Shown: in pieces, positions 17,564 to 26,699 of the stretch
Layout of the letters: each line of letters starts with the position of its first letter
Numbering within the stretch: the stretch's first letter is position 1
Source of the DNA: Candidatus Methylomirabilis sp.
Lineage (GTDB): Bacteria > Methylomirabilota > Methylomirabilia > Methylomirabilales > Methylomirabilaceae
DNA: 64,000 bases
Direction: 5' to 3'
Assembly (NCBI GenBank): GCA_002634395.1
Contig: NSJM01000004.1
Location: 1 to 64,000 of the forward strand
The notes under the pieces: model-generated
What the model was told of the DNA's origin: nothing
The model's database searches: none
What the model saw: only the letters and a program-made list of their open reading frames with translations
Program-made: the position numbers and the translations under genes

Positions 17564-18460
17564 TCACTTCACAATTCCTTCCAATTGATGTTGCGCTCCG
17601 GAAGGGACGTGTGGGGCAGACTTTACGCTTGAGTGAGCCCGGCTTGATCCTCGCTGTGGAACCGGCGCTTGGCCGACAATCAGCACCCGTGGCCCGCTGT
17701 CCAGAATCCGATATTTCTCGTCCTCCGGTAGAGGCGCCAGTACCCAGTTATAGAGGGTCCTGGCATCCTCAAGGATCGGCTCATGGGGGTATCCATAATA
17801 CTTTTTTTGCATCGGCTCATCGTACAATCCGATGCAGCCATGCGAGGCTGGGTATCCGGGAATATCGCGCCCATGAATCCAGTATACGTTGCCCACCGGG
17901 CTGATATGGAATCGAAGAGCGTAGTTCATCGGATACGGGGTATTAGTCTTCTCGATGGTATAGCGAGATGAATGGTGATGACGGTGGGCGGCGGTGATTG
18001 CAAATTCGCCTGTCGGGGTTTCGTTTCCTCTCTCGCCTGTGGCTATCGGTACCGAAAACGCCAGTCGACCATGCTCATATGCTCCAAGGAACTGCTCCGT
18101 AAGGTCAATCAGGATAAACTTAGCTTCGCCGACTGCCAGGGGATACTCCTGAGGCATCGGCGTAAAACCGGCTATGTCCTCAAGGCGCCTGGGGACCTTC
18201 AGAGAAATGCCGGGATGGGCATGGCGCCGGTCGATCCGGTTGAATCGCGCCACATCCACCCACCGGCTTCCGAATAGGGTTTCCAGCGTCTCGCGAGCAC
18301 GCAAACGCTGACACTCCCACTCTAGTCCGGCATCACTAGGGTACTTAATGGCACAGCGGGAAGGAGGCGCGGGGGAACTTACGCCCCAGAGTTCAGCGGG
18401 CGCAGAGAATAGGAAGAGGCAGACGAGAACGGAAGCGAGCCAACAGTAGTACCGGCTCAC
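17564..18460 (-). CDS. L,D-transpeptidase (YkuD domain)
   Basis: The 298-residue protein has a signal peptide (about residues 1-26), a LysM-like region (RLRARETLETLFG to ISLKVPRRL, about 50-92) and a YkuD catalytic domain. The active-site motif is HGRDIPGYPASHGCIGL near residue 220, with the catalytic Cys. Such enzymes cross-link peptidoglycan or attach proteins to it in the periplasm. The last 40 residues are a Pro/Ser-rich tail. Its ATG overlaps the stop of the upstream DUF882-type gene by four bases, so the two cell-wall genes form an operon. Confidence 0.92.
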   Translation of the reverse strand: MSRYYCWLASVLVCLFLFSAPAELWGVSSPAPPSRCAIKYPSDAGLEWECQRLRARETLETLFGSRWVDVARFNRIDRRHAHPGISLKVPRRLEDIAGFTPMPQEYPLAVGEAKFILIDLTEQFLGAYEHGRLAFSVPIATGERGNETPTGEFAITAAHRHHHSSRYTIEKTNTPYPMNYALRFHISPVGNVYWIHGRDIPGYPASHGCIGLYDEPMQKKYYGYPHEPILEDARTLYNWVLAPLPEDEKYRILDSGPRVLIVGQAPVPQRGSSRAHSSVKSAPHVPSGAQHQLEGIVK

Positions 18461-19023
18461 CAGTGCCTAAATGCTCCAGAATCCAGATGGACAAACCCTC
18501 TACGAGGATAATAGCCTACGCCACCATATCTCAGATCGAGCGCAGTTTTCTTAATGAGATTCGAACCAATCCCTGGAATGCGGATATCTACAGCCTTGCC
18601 GGACAGATGGAGGCTATGCCTGGCAACGCGCCGACCTTTTCGTCGCAGCAGTCGATTGTACTCAGGCGATCTGAAACCCGATATGACGTGGATTTCGTTA
18701 TCCCCCCCCAATTGCTTATCTACCGCATTTAAAAACTCAATCATCCGGACGTCCATCCTGGTCGCCCGGTTTGTATAATGACAGCGAAGGAGATGGTCAA
18801 TGGCGCCCAAAGCATCCGGGTCATATTGACCGGATGGGTCTCTGTAGGTGACGTCCAGTCGCTCATGTGTGTGGGTGTTCAACAGGCAGAGCCTTCCCTC
18901 CTGGCCTGACGGAACCATAAGGTCCTGTGCCCACACCGGCTTACCGACCAGCAAGAAAGCAGAAGCAAGAGAAGCCTTCAGGAAGGATCTACGTGTCCAA
19001 TGGTGGTGAGCCGATCCCGTCAT
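18457..19023 (-). CDS. DUF882/M15-like peptidoglycan hydrolase with Tat signal
   Basis: The 188-residue protein starts with a twin-arginine signal (TRRSFLKASLASAFLLVGKP). The conserved domain contains LNTHTHERLDVTYRD, ISGFRSPEYNRLLRRKG, and the metal-binding pattern SLHLSGKAVDIRIPG with FVHLDSG near the end. This matches YcbK/DUF882 proteins, which belong to the M15 peptidase group and cut peptide cross-links. The ATG at 19023 puts the Arg pair near the N-terminus; an in-frame ATG at 19065 is possible. It lies upstream of, and overlaps, an L,D-transpeptidase gene, which supports a shared role in wall remodelling. Confidence 0.88.
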   Translation of the reverse strand: MTGSAHHHWTRRSFLKASLASAFLLVGKPVWAQDLMVPSGQEGRLCLLNTHTHERLDVTYRDPSGQYDPDALGAIDHLLRCHYTNRATRMDVRMIEFLNAVDKQLGGDNEIHVISGFRSPEYNRLLRRKGRRVARHSLHLSGKAVDIRIPGIGSNLIKKTALDLRYGGVGYYPRRGFVHLDSGAFRHW

Positions 19024-19120
19024 TCTGACCTCGACAGATTGTGGGCCGAACAGCCGTTGTATCAAAAAGCGCGTGTGAGCTTAACAGACGAAGCGCGCAA
19101 CGGTCAACAGGAAAAACTAC

Positions 19121-19206
19121 CCCAAGAATCGCGACTGCTACGTGTCATTGCGAACGAAATGAACGGGTACGTTGCCAATCGTGATTCTTGGGACTACGCA
19201 ATCTAT
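19121..19206. repeat. Long imperfect inverted repeat between two minus-strand operons
   Basis: CCCAAGAATCGCGA near 19122 pairs with TCGTGATTCTTGGG near 19179, separated by about 43 bases. The centre contains TGTCATTGCGA and, after the right arm, ACGCAATC, words also found in the short repeats at 1449 and 4328. It may be a diverged, longer member of that family or a transcription terminator for the downstream-reading strand. Confidence 0.45.
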
Positions 19207-19243
19207 CCATGCGACCGGAACCCGAGATTATATGGCTCTTGTT

Positions 19244-20410
19244 CTAAGCCGCCCGGAGCGCGTCCACGATCTTCAATCGCGCCGCGCGCACCGCGGGCAG
19301 GAACCCGCCGACCAGCCCCATTACGAGTGCAAACACGAGCGACTTCCCGACAATTTCCGACGTGAGTGTGAACCGGAAGGCGAGCTCCGAGAACGACTGC
19401 CAGTTCATCGTGGAGATCTGTACGAGCTGCATCGCCGAGGCGAACGCCAGTCCCACTATCCAGCCGACCAGTCCGAGGACGAGCGCCTCCGCGAGAAACG
19501 CGACAAGGATCGAGCGGCGCTGGAACCCGAGGGCGCGCAACGCACCGATCTCCGACGTTCGGGTTGCCACCGCAGCGTACATCGTGATCATCGCACCGAT
19601 CATTGCGCCGACTGAGAAGATGACCGAGAGCGTCAACCCGAGGTAGCTGATAAAGTTCGACATGACCTGCGACTGCTCCTCGTAGAAGGTGCGCTCACGC
19701 TTGACATCGAGCGTGAGCCGCGGGTCGGACTCGAGACGCCGCTTCAGCGCGTCGAACTGCGATGGGTCGGCGAGGCGCGCGGCAACCGACGAGAACGCCG
19801 TGCGTCGGAACGCCTGGATCATCTGCTCGCCGTCGCCCCACACCTCGGAGTCAAACGCCGATCCGCCCGCATCGAATACGCCGACTACTGTCCAATGACG
19901 GCCGCCAAAACGAAGCTGTTCGCCGATACCCGTACCGTCGAAGCGCTCGGCGATGCTTCTACCCACAGTAATCTCGGTGCTGCCCGGCCGAAACATCCGT
20001 CCGGAGATCACCCGGACCTGCGGACGGAGGGCGAGACCCTGTGCGCCCACCCCGCGCACGGTCACGTTAGTCGGTACCCCGGTACCGCGCTTCGGCTGCG
20101 TGATCAGTACGACGACCTCCTTTGACGCCATCTGCGCCCCGCCTGGGCCGATCGCAATCTCCGGCTGGCTCTCGATGATCGCCGCCTGCGCGCGGGCGAC
20201 CCCGCTCTGGATTTCGGTACCGGACGAGCGACGGGTCACGAGGATATTGTCGGGGTGCCCTGTCGCGACGAGCGTTTTCTTGAGTCCGGCGTCGAGCATC
20301 ATCACCGCGGCAAATACAAAGACGACGAGCGCCATCCCGCCCGCGGTCAGCGCGGTAGTATACTTTCGAGCCCAGAGGTTACGTATACTGTACGAGACGG
20401 GAATCGGCAT
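19244..20410 (-). CDS. ABC transporter permease, FtsX/MacB type (second permease)
   Basis: The 388-residue protein has one N-terminal transmembrane helix (about residues 16-40), a large extracytoplasmic domain (about 45-255) and three C-terminal helices (about 265-380). The segment ATRTSEIGALRALGFQRRSI is the conserved cytoplasmic loop of the FtsX family. The N-terminus (SYSIRNLWARKYTTALTAGG) is typical. It is the last gene of a four-gene operon with an adaptor, an ATPase and a related permease. By family, such systems export lipids, peptides or drugs without a channel of their own; the substrate here is unknown. Confidence 0.9.
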   Translation of the reverse strand: MPIPVSYSIRNLWARKYTTALTAGGMALVVFVFAAVMMLDAGLKKTLVATGHPDNILVTRRSSGTEIQSGVARAQAAIIESQPEIAIGPGGAQMASKEVVVLITQPKRGTGVPTNVTVRGVGAQGLALRPQVRVISGRMFRPGSTEITVGRSIAERFDGTGIGEQLRFGGRHWTVVGVFDAGGSAFDSEVWGDGEQMIQAFRRTAFSSVAARLADPSQFDALKRRLESDPRLTLDVKRERTFYEEQSQVMSNFISYLGLTLSVIFSVGAMIGAMITMYAAVATRTSEIGALRALGFQRRSILVAFLAEALVLGLVGWIVGLAFASAMQLVQISTMNWQSFSELAFRFTLTSEIVGKSLVFALVMGLVGGFLPAVRAARLKIVDALRAA

Positions 20411-20426
20411 AGCCCCACCTTCGCGA

Positions 20427-21584
20427 TCACCCGATCGCGCGCAGCCCCTCCACGATCTTCACTGTCGCCGCCCGCCGCCCGGGCACAACCGCCGACGCGA
20501 CGCCGACGCCGAGCGCGCAGAGGATTTGCAGTATGACGGTCTCGCCGCTCACCTTGAATACCGGAAACAGCGTGCCTACCTTCGCCGCGAACCAATCGCT
20601 GACCGGAAATGTGGTCGCAATGCCGATCACCGCCCCGATGGCAGCGATCGCGACCGATTCGCCGACGATGAGCGCCGCGATGTAGACGGGCGAGAACCCG
20701 AGGACCTTGAGCGTCGCATACTCGGAGAGCCGTTCGCGGGCGGTCATCGCCATCGTATTCGCCATGACCGCAAGAATGATCACGATCACCACGTAGGACA
20801 CGATCCTGATCGCGATGACGAGCGCCTCCGTCTGCTTGACGAAGCCGATCTGAAATGCGCGTTCGGTTTCGGTCAACGTCTCGGCGAGCGAGTTCTTAAA
20901 CGCCACGTCGATCGCGCGACTCACCTCGGCTACGCGGTCGATGTCGGTCACGTCGACCAGATAGACACCGACTTGATCGGCGTAGCTACGGGAACGCTTC
21001 TTCATTGTCTCGTTGAGGTACTCCCAATGAAAGAACATCTGCGAGGTGTCGGTCTTTGCATCGATGCCGTCGTAGATGGCCCGCACCGTGAACTCCCAGG
21101 TGCCCGGATAGATCGTACCGCGCAGCGGCAGTACGTCGCCGACATTCAGGTGGTATGTGCCGGCGAGCTTGCGGCCGATGACGGCGCCCTTGCGGTCGCG
21201 AAGAAAGGTAGTGAACTCTTGCAGCGCAACGAGGTACTCGGGGTACATCGCGAAATAGGTGCGCGGCTCGATGGCGAACTGCGGAAAGAAATTTTTGGGG
21301 TCCTGATAGATGCCGGCGAACCATGTCGCGTGCGACACGGCGCGCACGCCATCGACGGCGCGGATCCGGTCGCGATAGCTGAGCGGCAGCGGGAACGTAA
21401 GCGAGACCGCGTTGCGCGTGACGAGCCGCGTCGGGGCCGCGCCTGCAGCGCCGGCGTACCATGCGTCCACAACCGTCTGCAGCAGTCCGAACGACAGGAT
21501 CGCCACTACCAGGCCGAGCAGCGTGAGCGCGGTACGCAGCCTGTGGCGCAGCGCATTGCGGAGCACGAGCTTCAGAAACTGCAC
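20427..21584 (-). CDS. ABC transporter permease, FtsX/LolE-like (first permease)
   Basis: This 385-residue permease has the same topology as its downstream neighbour. Residues 1-30 read KLVLRNALRHRLRTALTLLG and then a helix, followed by a periplasmic domain and three C-terminal helices around MTARERLSEYATLKVLGFSP. It is only distantly similar to the second permease, so the complex is probably a heterodimer. It lies 7 bases after the ATPase gene and 16 bases before the second permease. GC-rich codons are used heavily throughout this operon. Confidence 0.9.
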   Translation of the reverse strand: MQFLKLVLRNALRHRLRTALTLLGLVVAILSFGLLQTVVDAWYAGAAGAAPTRLVTRNAVSLTFPLPLSYRDRIRAVDGVRAVSHATWFAGIYQDPKNFFPQFAIEPRTYFAMYPEYLVALQEFTTFLRDRKGAVIGRKLAGTYHLNVGDVLPLRGTIYPGTWEFTVRAIYDGIDAKTDTSQMFFHWEYLNETMKKRSRSYADQVGVYLVDVTDIDRVAEVSRAIDVAFKNSLAETLTETERAFQIGFVKQTEALVIAIRIVSYVVIVIILAVMANTMAMTARERLSEYATLKVLGFSPVYIAALIVGESVAIAAIGAVIGIATTFPVSDWFAAKVGTLFPVFKVSGETVILQILCALGVGVASAVVPGRRAATVKIVEGLRAIG

Positions 21585-21591
21585 CGGGCGT

Positions 21592-22314
21592 TCACTTTAG
21601 CGACCGCTCGTGCACGTCGGCCGCCGTCGACAGTTCGCCCTTATCGAGATACATGATCGCACGGGCCTGGTCGGCGGCGCGGCGGTCGTGCGTTACCATC
21701 ACAATCGTCTTACCGAGGTCGGCGTTCAGGCGGTCCATAAGCGTGAGCACCTCTTCGGCCGAGTGGCGGTCAAGGTCGCCGGTCGGCTCATCGGCCACGA
21801 TCAGCCGCGGATCGGTAATGAACGCGCGCGCGATTGCGACGCGCTGCTGCTGCCCACCGGAAAGCTCCGATGGATAGTGCGTCACCCGGTCCGATAAGCC
21901 GACGAGCTCGAGCGCCGCCTCCACGTGCTCGCGCCGCTCGCGGCGGGTGAGGCGGGTCAGCGTGAGCGGCAGCTCGACGTTCTCGAAGGCCGTCAGGACC
22001 GGTATCAGGTTGTAGAACTGGAAGATGAAACCGACCGTACCCGCTCGCCAGTCGGCAAGCTCGGCCTCCGACAGCCGGGTAATGTCGATGCCGTCGAAAA
22101 GGATCTCCCCGGCGTCGGGCTTATCGATACCGGCGATCAGGTTGAGCAGCGTCGATTTGCCCGACCCCGACGGGCCCATCAGGCCGAGGAAGTCACCTGC
22201 GCGCACCTCGAACGTGATGTCGGTCAGCACCGGCACAATCTGTCCGCCGCGCCGGTACGACTTTGCGACGTTGCGAATGTCGATCAGCGGCAGCGCAGCG
22301 GCGGTCTCGTCCAT
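21592..22314 (-). CDS. ABC transporter ATP-binding subunit, MacB/LolD type
   Basis: The 240-residue ATPase has Walker A GPSGSGKST near residue 50, the signature LSGGQQQRVAIARAF near residue 150, Walker B LIVADEPTGDLD and the switch His in VMVTHDRR. The sequence AFENVELPL and the FQFYNLIPVLTA Q-loop mark the LolD/MacB group. The ATG at 22314 gives the family start and lies 19 bases after the adaptor gene; an in-frame start at 22389 would overlap that gene. It powers the two FtsX-type permeases encoded next. Confidence 0.94.
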   Translation of the reverse strand: MDETAAALPLIDIRNVAKSYRRGGQIVPVLTDITFEVRAGDFLGLMGPSGSGKSTLLNLIAGIDKPDAGEILFDGIDITRLSEAELADWRAGTVGFIFQFYNLIPVLTAFENVELPLTLTRLTRRERREHVEAALELVGLSDRVTHYPSELSGGQQQRVAIARAFITDPRLIVADEPTGDLDRHSAEEVLTLMDRLNADLGKTIVMVTHDRRAADQARAIMYLDKGELSTAADVHERSLK

Positions 22315-22333
22315 TAGCGGTTGCCTTTCGCCG

Positions 22334-23545
22334 TCACTTCCGATTCGCCTTGATGCGCGTACCGTCGGCAAGCTTATCGAGTGGCGCAAGGACGACCTTC
22401 TCGCCTGTCGGGACGCCGCTCACTTCGACGAGGTCGCCAAGCGCGCGGCCGATTGCAACCTTGGTGAGCATTGCCCTACCGTCTTTCAGGATGAAGACAA
22501 CCTGTGCGCCGTTGCGCTCGACGACCGCTTGCCTCGGGACGGCGACGACCGGCTTCCGATCGGCCGGCTCGACCTCGCGATCGAGGAATGCGACCTTTGC
22601 GCTCATGTCGGGCAGCACACGCTCATCGCGATCCACGAATCGAATCTTTACCATCACCGTCGCCTTCGCGCGGTCGACGGTCGGAACGATGCGGTTCACC
22701 GCGCCGGCAAAGCGCATGTCGGGTATAGCGTCAAGCTGAATCTCGCACGGTTGGCCGACCTTGATCCGACCGAGCGAGGACTCCGCTACGTCGGCTTCAA
22801 CCTCAAGCGTCGCCATATCGGCTATGGTCACAACCGCGCCCTTGGTGTCGACCGCGTTCGAGAACGGGGTGATATTATCGCCAACGTTCGCGTTCTTAGT
22901 CAGCACCACCCCGTCGAATGGGGCGCGGATCCGCGTCTGGTCGAACGAGACGTCCGCCGCTTTCAAGTTTGCCCGAGCGACCGAGATCGCGGCCTCGCTC
23001 GACCGTGCCGCCGCGCGCGCCTTATCGGCCCGCGCCACCGCGATATCGAGCTCCAATCTGCTGATGTAGTTATTCTGCGACAGGTCGCGCATGCGCGCCA
23101 GGTTGAGGTCGGCGTCGCGCAGTTCGGCCTGCGCCTGCTCGAGGTTCGCCTCGGTGACCGTGACGTTCGCTGCCGCCTGTTCGCGGGCCGCTGCGACGTC
23201 GCGGCTCTCGAGCCGCGCGATGACCTCGTCCCTCTTGACGCGACTGCCTTCCATGACGCCGAGCCATTCAAGACGTCCCGTCGCCTTCGACGCGACTGCG
23301 GCCTTACGCTGCGCGGTAACGTAGCCGGTGGCGTTCAGCGCGGTTACCGCCTGCGAGGGATACGCGGTCGTGACTGAAGCGGTTTCTACCGTCACGGGTC
23401 CGCCGAATCCGCCGGAGAATCCGACCGCTGCCGCAGCGGCTAGCAGGGCGAGACCTGTCGCCCAAGGCCACAGCCGTCGGCGCGCGCGCGATACGCGGGC
23501 CGCGCTCCGGTCGATGCTCAGCTTCGAAAGATCGGGATTACCCAA
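22334..23545 (-). CDS. Membrane-fusion adaptor (HlyD/MacA type)
   Basis: The 403-residue protein has an N-terminal membrane anchor (about residues 29-50) preceded by basic residues. A first barrel/lipoyl half (YVTAQRKAAVASKATGRLEWLGV) leads to a long coiled-coil hairpin (about 115-205, rich in Ala, Arg and Glu). The second lipoyl half is RIRAPFDGVVLTKNANVGD, and a membrane-proximal domain ends the protein. Such adaptors link an inner-membrane pump to a TolC-like outer-membrane channel. It heads the operon with an ATPase and two FtsX-type permeases; no TolC gene is adjacent. Confidence 0.92.
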   Translation of the reverse strand: MGNPDLSKLSIDRSAARVSRARRRLWPWATGLALLAAAAAVGFSGGFGGPVTVETASVTTAYPSQAVTALNATGYVTAQRKAAVASKATGRLEWLGVMEGSRVKRDEVIARLESRDVAAAREQAAANVTVTEANLEQAQAELRDADLNLARMRDLSQNNYISRLELDIAVARADKARAAARSSEAAISVARANLKAADVSFDQTRIRAPFDGVVLTKNANVGDNITPFSNAVDTKGAVVTIADMATLEVEADVAESSLGRIKVGQPCEIQLDAIPDMRFAGAVNRIVPTVDRAKATVMVKIRFVDRDERVLPDMSAKVAFLDREVEPADRKPVVAVPRQAVVERNGAQVVFILKDGRAMLTKVAIGRALGDLVEVSGVPTGEKVVLAPLDKLADGTRIKANRK

Positions 23546-23870
23546 GATATACCTCTGGAGATGCGTACCGCGAGGGGCGGATGCAGGCGCACACCGCTGG
23601 ACGCTATGGCGGCGAACTGCGTGACCTACCCCGACGTAATCAAATAGAAAGCTGGAAACGGGCCGGTGGACGACGGTAGGGGCAACCGAAAACCACCCGG
23701 CTTGGGGTCGGAAGGCCAGTGGAGGGCCGCTCTAAGACCGGTATTGCCCACATCCTGCTCACGACACAGGAGCCTACCAGCAGGCGGAACGGGAAGTCAA
23801 GCGGAATGACCATCAGGGAAATGGGGAGTCACAAGTTGAGCCAGCAGGAACGAGAGTGGCTCTCAGCGGC
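23546..23870. other. 325-base spacer between the export operon and the hopanoid operon
   Basis: Short plus-strand open frames occur, but none has a recognisable product. The region must hold the promoter for the minus-strand adaptor operon near its left side and the end of the hopanoid operon at its right side. No strong promoter match or terminator hairpin was picked out. Confidence 0.4.
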
Positions 23871-24731
23871 TCAGCTTAGGGTGGTTGAGAGCTCCTGGAG
23901 CAGCCGACCGAGACGAGTGCAGACTGCCCTCGTCCGAAAGCCCAGACCGATCAGGTAAGGGATGGCGAATGGGTGCGCGATCAGGTATCGCATCAATCGA
24001 GGTAGGTGTGGCTCTCCTTCTGCGTCGAGAAACTGATCAAGGCCGACCGCGAGATCTTCATGGACCGGATCGAGGATGCCGCGGATGGCCAGGAACGGGA
24101 TCGAACAGGCTGAGGCCGCAGATGCGATAGCGGCGCTCTCCATGTCGACGGCTAGAGCACCGGACTCTGCCGCCAGGACCCGTTTTTCCTCCGTCGTCAG
24201 AATGTGGTCGACGGTGAGGATTGGACCGAGACGGTGCCGACTATCCAATCGACGGATAACGGTCATGGCTGCCTGCCGCAGGCCGACATCACACGGAAAG
24301 TCCTCTAGCCTCGACCCCTGTTGTCCCTGCAAATCCTGTCCTGAGCGCGGTCGGAGCCCGTCCTGAGTTCCATCGACGGGGGCCTGTCCTGAGCATTGGA
24401 GGATCACCCGGTCTCCCACTATCAGGTCCCCTGTCTGCGCCTGAGGGCTCAGTCCGCCTGCAACACCGAGCGACAAGGCGGCGACAACAGGCTCAGCTTC
24501 GAAGAGATGGCGGGCAGCGGCTTCGGCGCGGTCCGGCCCCACTCCGGTCTTTACCAGCAGCAGATCGCGGCCCCCCACCCCAATCCGGACTATCAAGTCC
24601 GATCGGGAGGCTGACGGACCAGTCGGCTGTAAGGCTGTGGCGATGGGCTTCATCTCTGCCCGAGTCGCCACGAAGATGGCGAGTGGCGCGCTGCGGACCC
24701 GGCTAGTCCGAGGAGGTCGCGCCGTTTTCAT
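23871..24731 (-). CDS. hpnG: Hopanoid-associated nucleoside phosphorylase-like protein
   Basis: HpnG is thought to release adenine from adenosylhopane to give ribosylhopane. The 286-residue product has the MTA/SAH-nucleosidase pattern: LVKTGVGPDRAEAAARHL, LGVAGGLSPQAQTGDLIVGD and ALAVDMESAAIASAA with the base-binding Asp/Glu. The ATG at 24731 overlaps the end of shc by 29 bases; the open frame runs 58 codons further up inside shc. Between DLIVGDRVILQ and the next conserved part lies an odd insert (CSGQAPVDGTQDGLRPRSGQ) encoded by direct repeats. Shc and hpnH upstream support the assignment. Confidence 0.85.
   Translation of the reverse strand: MKTARPPRTSRVRSAPLAIFVATRAEMKPIATALQPTGPSASRSDLIVRIGVGGRDLLLVKTGVGPDRAEAAARHLFEAEPVVAALSLGVAGGLSPQAQTGDLIVGDRVILQCSGQAPVDGTQDGLRPRSGQDLQGQQGSRLEDFPCDVGLRQAAMTVIRRLDSRHRLGPILTVDHILTTEEKRVLAAESGALAVDMESAAIASAASACSIPFLAIRGILDPVHEDLAVGLDQFLDAEGEPHLPRLMRYLIAHPFAIPYLIGLGFRTRAVCTRLGRLLQELSTTLS
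24335..24393. repeat. Three CC(T/C)GTCCTGAG repeats carried in frame inside hpnG
   Basis: CCTGTCCTGAG (24335), CCCGTCCTGAG (24357) and CCTGTCCTGAG (24383) are spaced 22 and 26 bases apart. On the coding strand they give CSGQ, TQDG and RSGQ within a Gly/Gln-rich insert of about 25 residues. The words resemble a dispersed intergenic repeat of the type TCCTGAGC...CTTCGAC seen in many bacteria; a related copy may be at 46480. Confidence 0.6.
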
Positions 24732-26694
24732 CGTGGCCGGCGGCGGCCTGCGGAAGAAGGGTGCGATATAGGGAAAGAGCCCAGAGCGGAAAGTAGAGGC
24801 GGTAGAAATGATACCGCAGATAAAAGACGCGCGGGAATCCTGTTCCGGTGAATTCTCGTTCTTCCCACCCGCCATCCTCGCATTGATTCCGGAGGAGGTA
24901 GTCAATGCCTCGCGTCACCGCCGGATGCCGCACAAAGCCGGTATGCAAGAGCCCCAGGAGCGCCCAGGCGGTTTGCGACGCGGTGCTTGGACCCTGACCG
25001 GCCGTTCGTGGGTCTTCGTACGAGTGACACGATTCGCCCCAACCGCCATCGGGATTCTGGTGGTCAATGAGCCAGCGGGCAGCCCGCTGGATATATGGCT
25101 GATCCATCCGCTCTCCGATGGCTCGAAGACCCGCCAGCACCGCCCAGGTCCCATAGAGGTAATTGACTCCCCATCGACCGAACCAGCACCCTGCCGGCTC
25201 CTGCTCTCGCTTGAGGAACGCGATCGCGCGCTGAGCCACAGGAGCTTCGCAGGTCCAACCCATGTGGCCAAGCATCTCGAGCATCCGTCCGGTTAGATCC
25301 GCCGTGGGCGGATCGAGCAGCGCCTTGTGATCGGCGAAGGGGTGCTCGTTCAGAAACCGTTTGTTGTTATCCTTGTCGTATGATGCCCATCCCCCATCGC
25401 TTGACTGCATCGGGAGAACCCATTTGAGCGCCTGCCGGAGCGCCGCGTCTTTCGTCGCCTGATCAGGGAGGGTGGTTTTAATCAGGGCGGTCATCACCAC
25501 CGCGCTGTCGTCGATATCAGGGTAAAACTCGTTCTCGAATTGGAAGTACCAGCCGCCCGGCTCGGCGTCCGGCGCCTTGACCTTCCAGTCCCCCACGGTC
25601 CGGGTCTGTTTCGAAAGGAGCCATTCACACGCGCTAATCAAGGCGGGATGGTCTGCGGAGAGTCCCGATGCGAGCAGCGCGTTCACCGCCAGACAGGTAT
25701 CCCAGATGGGGGAAAGGCAGGGTTGCAGGTGAAGGGTTCGATCGTCCTCCACCTCGAGGGCTTCGATCTGCTTAAAGGCCCTGGCAACCAGCGAATGCTC
25801 GACTTCATAACCCAAACAGCGCAACGCGATAACCGAATTCGCCATTGCCGGATAGATCCCCCCGAGACCGCCTTCCCCCATTCGGCGAAGCATCCACGTC
25901 GTGGCCCGCTCCATCGCCAACCGGCGGAGGCGCGGGATCGGACGCCGCTCATACCAGTGAAGCAGCCGGTCAGCAGCCAGGAAAAGGTTTTGCCACGATA
26001 ACGGCCGGGGGTCGCTTGGGAACCAGTAGTCATGCTTTGGCGCAAAATCCCCTCGAAGCTCCATGAGATCGGCTCCGGCCGGAACCGGTATGACCGGCTT
26101 ATGGGCGAAGATGATCATCATTGGTGTAAGCACGGTCCTGGACCAGTAGGAGATCTCATGCATATTAAAAAATGACCGTTCGGGGAGGAGGAACGGTTCG
26201 ACGGGCATAGCCGGAACGCCTCGCCAATCGAGCTGACCGAAGATGGCAAGGGCAAACTTGGTAAAGACGTTGGCCCGCAGGAGGCCGCCCTGAGCAAGGA
26301 TCACCTCTCTGGCCCGCCGCATGAACGGCTCTTCCTGAGAATGACCGCTGAGCTTGAGCGCGAAATAGGCCTTAACCGTGGTGCTCAGGTGGCTCGGCCC
26401 ACCATAGTAGATGTTCCAGCCGCCATCGGGTAGTTGCGTGTCGCGCAGATAGGCTACGGCCTTCTGCTGCTTGGTTTCGTCCACCTTGCCGAGCAGGTAG
26501 CGGAGCATGATGTACTCGGAGGTGAGTGTGGAGTCGGCTTCCAACTCCGCCACCCAGAAGCCTGCAGGGTCTTGCAGGGTGAGGAGGCGAGACCGGGCTC
26601 GTTCGATCGCCTCACCAAGCGGATTCCTCTCCGCTCCCAGGGGGGTCCTCATCATCGTACTGATCCGCCAATCTCTTTCAGATGGTATCGGCAT
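24703..26694 (-). CDS. shc: Squalene-hopene cyclase
   Basis: Shc cyclises squalene to hopene/hopanol at the membrane. The 663-residue protein carries the catalytic acid motif in PDIDDSAVVMTAL near residue 395, a DxDD variant with Ser after it. Several QW repeats are visible (QSSDGGWASYD, QEPAGCWFGRWG, QNPDGGWGES, QCEDGGWEE). The pattern WGVNYLYGTWAVL is typical. It lies 5 bases after hpnH and overlaps hpnG, forming a hopanoid operon. The first ATG (26694) is used; a second in-frame ATG 13 codons later is possible. Confidence 0.97.
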   Translation of the reverse strand: MPIPSERDWRISTMMRTPLGAERNPLGEAIERARSRLLTLQDPAGFWVAELEADSTLTSEYIMLRYLLGKVDETKQQKAVAYLRDTQLPDGGWNIYYGGPSHLSTTVKAYFALKLSGHSQEEPFMRRAREVILAQGGLLRANVFTKFALAIFGQLDWRGVPAMPVEPFLLPERSFFNMHEISYWSRTVLTPMMIIFAHKPVIPVPAGADLMELRGDFAPKHDYWFPSDPRPLSWQNLFLAADRLLHWYERRPIPRLRRLAMERATTWMLRRMGEGGLGGIYPAMANSVIALRCLGYEVEHSLVARAFKQIEALEVEDDRTLHLQPCLSPIWDTCLAVNALLASGLSADHPALISACEWLLSKQTRTVGDWKVKAPDAEPGGWYFQFENEFYPDIDDSAVVMTALIKTTLPDQATKDAALRQALKWVLPMQSSDGGWASYDKDNNKRFLNEHPFADHKALLDPPTADLTGRMLEMLGHMGWTCEAPVAQRAIAFLKREQEPAGCWFGRWGVNYLYGTWAVLAGLRAIGERMDQPYIQRAARWLIDHQNPDGGWGESCHSYEDPRTAGQGPSTASQTAWALLGLLHTGFVRHPAVTRGIDYLLRNQCEDGGWEEREFTGTGFPRVFYLRYHFYRLYFPLWALSLYRTLLPQAAAGHDENGATSSD

Positions 26695-26699
26695 GGCGC

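Noticed and set aside
19953-21656. A 567-codon plus-strand frame opposite the two ABC permeases
   Set aside because: Shadow of GC-rich genes; the product is an implausible Arg/Asp/His-rich string.
22025-23377. A 450-codon plus-strand frame opposite the adaptor gene
   Set aside because: Shadow frame with no recognisable domain; the minus-strand adaptor is complete and typical.
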